Source of the DNA: Modestobacter sp.
GTDB taxonomy: Bacteria; Actinomycetota; Actinomycetes; Mycobacteriales; Geodermatophilaceae
NCBI GenBank assembly: GCA_025965775.1
Contig: JAOPWG010000216.1
Span: 1 to 6,222, forward strand
DNA: 6,222 nt
Direction of reading: 5' to 3'
This document shows, piece by piece, positions 4,895 through 6,222 of the stretch. The position numbers and the translations under genes are program-made. Under the pieces are notes generated by a model. It searched no databases. It was not told where the DNA came from and was given only the letters and a program-made list of their open reading frames with translations. Positions within the stretch are counted from its first letter, which is position 1, and every line of letters begins with the position of its first letter.

Positions 4895-6222
4895 GTGGCC
4901 GGCACCTCCTCCCCGATCCGCCGGATCGCGCCCCACCTCCTCGGCCCGCCGCTGCCCTCGCTGGCGACCCTCTGGTCGCTCAACGGCCGCCGGGCGCTGT
5001 CCGCCTCGTTCTGCGTCACCTTTCCGCTGGCGCTCGGGCTGGCCCTGGGGCACCCCGGGGCCGGCTCGGCCGCGGCACTGGGCGGCTTCACCGCCGTCTA
5101 CGGGCACTCGCTGCCCTACCGGCGACGGGCGTGGATCGCGGCCGGGGTCGCCGCCGGGATCGTCTGTGCCATCGGGCTGGGCGGCCTGACCGGCGGGCAC
5201 CCGGTGGTGCTCGCCCTCGTCCTGGCCGCCGTCGCCGCGGCCGCCACGGCGGCAACCGCGATCTGGCGCATCGGCCCGCCCGGCGCGTTGTCGCCCGTGA
5301 TCGTCGGCGGCAGCGCCAGCGCCCTGGGGTCGGCACCGGACGTCGTCGCGCAGCACGTGTCCGCTGCCGCCGCGGCGGCGGCGCTGAGCTGGGTGGTCGT
5401 CATGCTGCCCTGGCTGTGGGACCCCGCCGGCCCGGAACGGCGGGCGCTGCAGGCCGCCGCGGTCGCGGTGAGCAGCGTCGAGAGCGGCGCCCCGGGCGCC
5501 ACTCGTCCCGGCGGCATCGCCCGGGCCCTGCGCGTGGCCGTCGCCGCGGTGGCCGTCGGCAGCCGGCGCCGTCCGTCGCTGCAGCCCGCCCTGGAGGAGG
5601 TGGAGGCCCGGTTCTTCCGCGCCCTGCCCCCGGTCGACCCGACCCGCGGCCCCGAGATCCCGGCGCCGCGGCCGGGGGCGCACCGGGCGCACCGGCGGCG
5701 CACCCCGCTGTGGGCCGCCACCGCCGCCCGGATCGGACTCGGGGTCGCCGCGGCGGGGCTGGTCGCGGTCGCCATCGGACTGCCGGCGCCCTACTGGGCG
5801 GCGACCTCCGCGGTCGCCGTCCTGCTGGGCACCGACGCGCGGCACACCCGCGCCCGCGCCTTCCACCGCGTCACCGGGACCCTGCTCGGCACGGTGATCG
5901 CCGGCGTGGTCTTCGCGCTCCAGCCACCGACCGCGGTGATCGTGCTGCTCGTCTCCCTGCTGCTGATCGCCGTCGAGCTGTTCATCGCCCACCAGTACGT
6001 CATCGCCGTCGCCTGCCTGACCCCCGTCTCGCTGCTGCTGGTGCACCTGGGGGCTCCCCACAGTCCGGGTACCGCCCTGATCGCGGCGCGGATCGAGGAG
6101 ACGCTGGTGGGCATGGCCGTGGCCCTGGCCGCCGGCTTCTTCCTCTTCGCCCGGGCCGGCAGCCGCCGGCTGCCCGCGGCGGTCACCGAGACGGCGCGAC
6201 GGGCGGTCACCGCCGCCTCCAC
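4895..6222 (+). CDS. FUSC family membrane protein (cut by window edge)
   Basis: The open frame gives 442 residues from a GTG start and runs off the right edge. It is an integral membrane protein with two blocks of hydrophobic segments: about residues 36-53, 57-70, 80-98, 103-124, 130-146 and 155-175, then a more polar, partly helical cytoplasmic stretch (about 178-272, with RRRPSLQPALEEVEARFF), then spans near 275-297, 299-312, 326-343, 346-363, 368-386 and 402-420. The second block begins PYWAATSAVAVLLGTDARHTRARAFHRVTGTLLGT (299-333), the signature region of the FUSC/aromatic-acid-exporter family (fusaric-acid-resistance type), with the usual R-x-x-x-R-x-x-G-T before the next span. Family members are thought to export aromatic acids or similar compounds, but the substrate is not shown here. 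The tail after residue 420 starts a cytoplasmic region; how much is missing is unknown. It lies 83 bp after the reductase gene with repeats between, so it may have its own promoter. Confidence 0.9.
   Translation, partial: MAGTSSPIRRIAPHLLGPPLPSLATLWSLNGRRALSASFCVTFPLALGLALGHPGAGSAAALGGFTAVYGHSLPYRRRAWIAAGVAAGIVCAIGLGGLTGGHPVVLALVLAAVAAAATAATAIWRIGPPGALSPVIVGGSASALGSAPDVVAQHVSAAAAAAALSWVVVMLPWLWDPAGPERRALQAAAVAVSSVESGAPGATRPGGIARALRVAVAAVAVGSRRRPSLQPALEEVEARFFRALPPVDPTRGPEIPAPRPGAHRAHRRRTPLWAATAARIGLGVAAAGLVAVAIGLPAPYWAATSAVAVLLGTDARHTRARAFHRVTGTLLGTVIAGVVFALQPPTAVIVLLVSLLLIAVELFIAHQYVIAVACLTPVSLLLVHLGAPHSPGTALIAARIEETLVGMAVALAAGFFLFARAGSRRLPAAVTETARRAVTAAS

Noticed and set aside
4391..6061. 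Long minus-strand open frame
   Set aside because: It is a shadow of the reductase 3' part and of the FUSC gene; the product is a Gly/Arg/Asp/Gln-rich string with no domains.
1..6222. tRNA, rRNA, CRISPR array, insertion sequence or riboswitch
   Set aside because: No cloverleaf, regularly spaced repeats, transposase motif or known aptamer core was seen when reading through both strands.

Overview
The base composition (very high G+C, third codon positions almost always G or C, frequent GTG starts, GGAGG-type ribosome sites) points to a chromosomal segment of a high-GC actinobacterium. The protein styles would fit the Geodermatophilaceae or relatives, but this placement is an inference from composition and recognised family style. 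Nothing looks like a phage, insertion sequence, CRISPR array, tRNA or rRNA.

Layout from left to right: (1) minus strand, the N-terminal part of an ABC-F type ATP-binding protein (cut by the window edge), preceded 54 bp upstream by a 71-residue small protein resembling the actinobacterial three-helix-bundle dimerization family. (2) A divergent 202-bp spacer holding a DevR/DosR-like palindrome, then a plus-strand phosphoribosyltransferase. (3) A hairpin between converging genes. (4) A minus-strand cluster of three genes, read from right to left: an isopenicillin-N-synthase-like Fe(II) oxygenase, a class I SAM-dependent methyltransferase 39 bp downstream, and a 39-residue single-span membrane peptide that overlaps the methyltransferase by ATGA. 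(5) A 460-bp stretch between divergent genes with a strongly coding-like but frame-broken plus-strand reading frame; the frame changes exactly at a perfect 8-bp GC hairpin. (6) A YajO-like aldo/keto reductase, plus strand. (7) A FUSC-family multi-span membrane protein, plus strand, cut by the right edge.

Two groupings look functional. The small helical protein and the phosphoribosyltransferase diverge from one spacer with a DevR-like site, which suggests a hypoxia/stress-type regulon, as for the Mycobacterium tuberculosis phosphoribosyltransferase gene Rv0571c. The oxygenase, methyltransferase and membrane peptide look co-transcribed and may modify a common small molecule or act in a stress response; no substrate can be named. 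The reductase and the FUSC protein are ordinary members of large families with no visible link to the others.

No clearly novel system is proven here. The best leads are the translationally coupled membrane peptide, the DevR-like site, the frame-broken gene, and the loss of the usual arginine of the R-x-S motif in the oxygenase.
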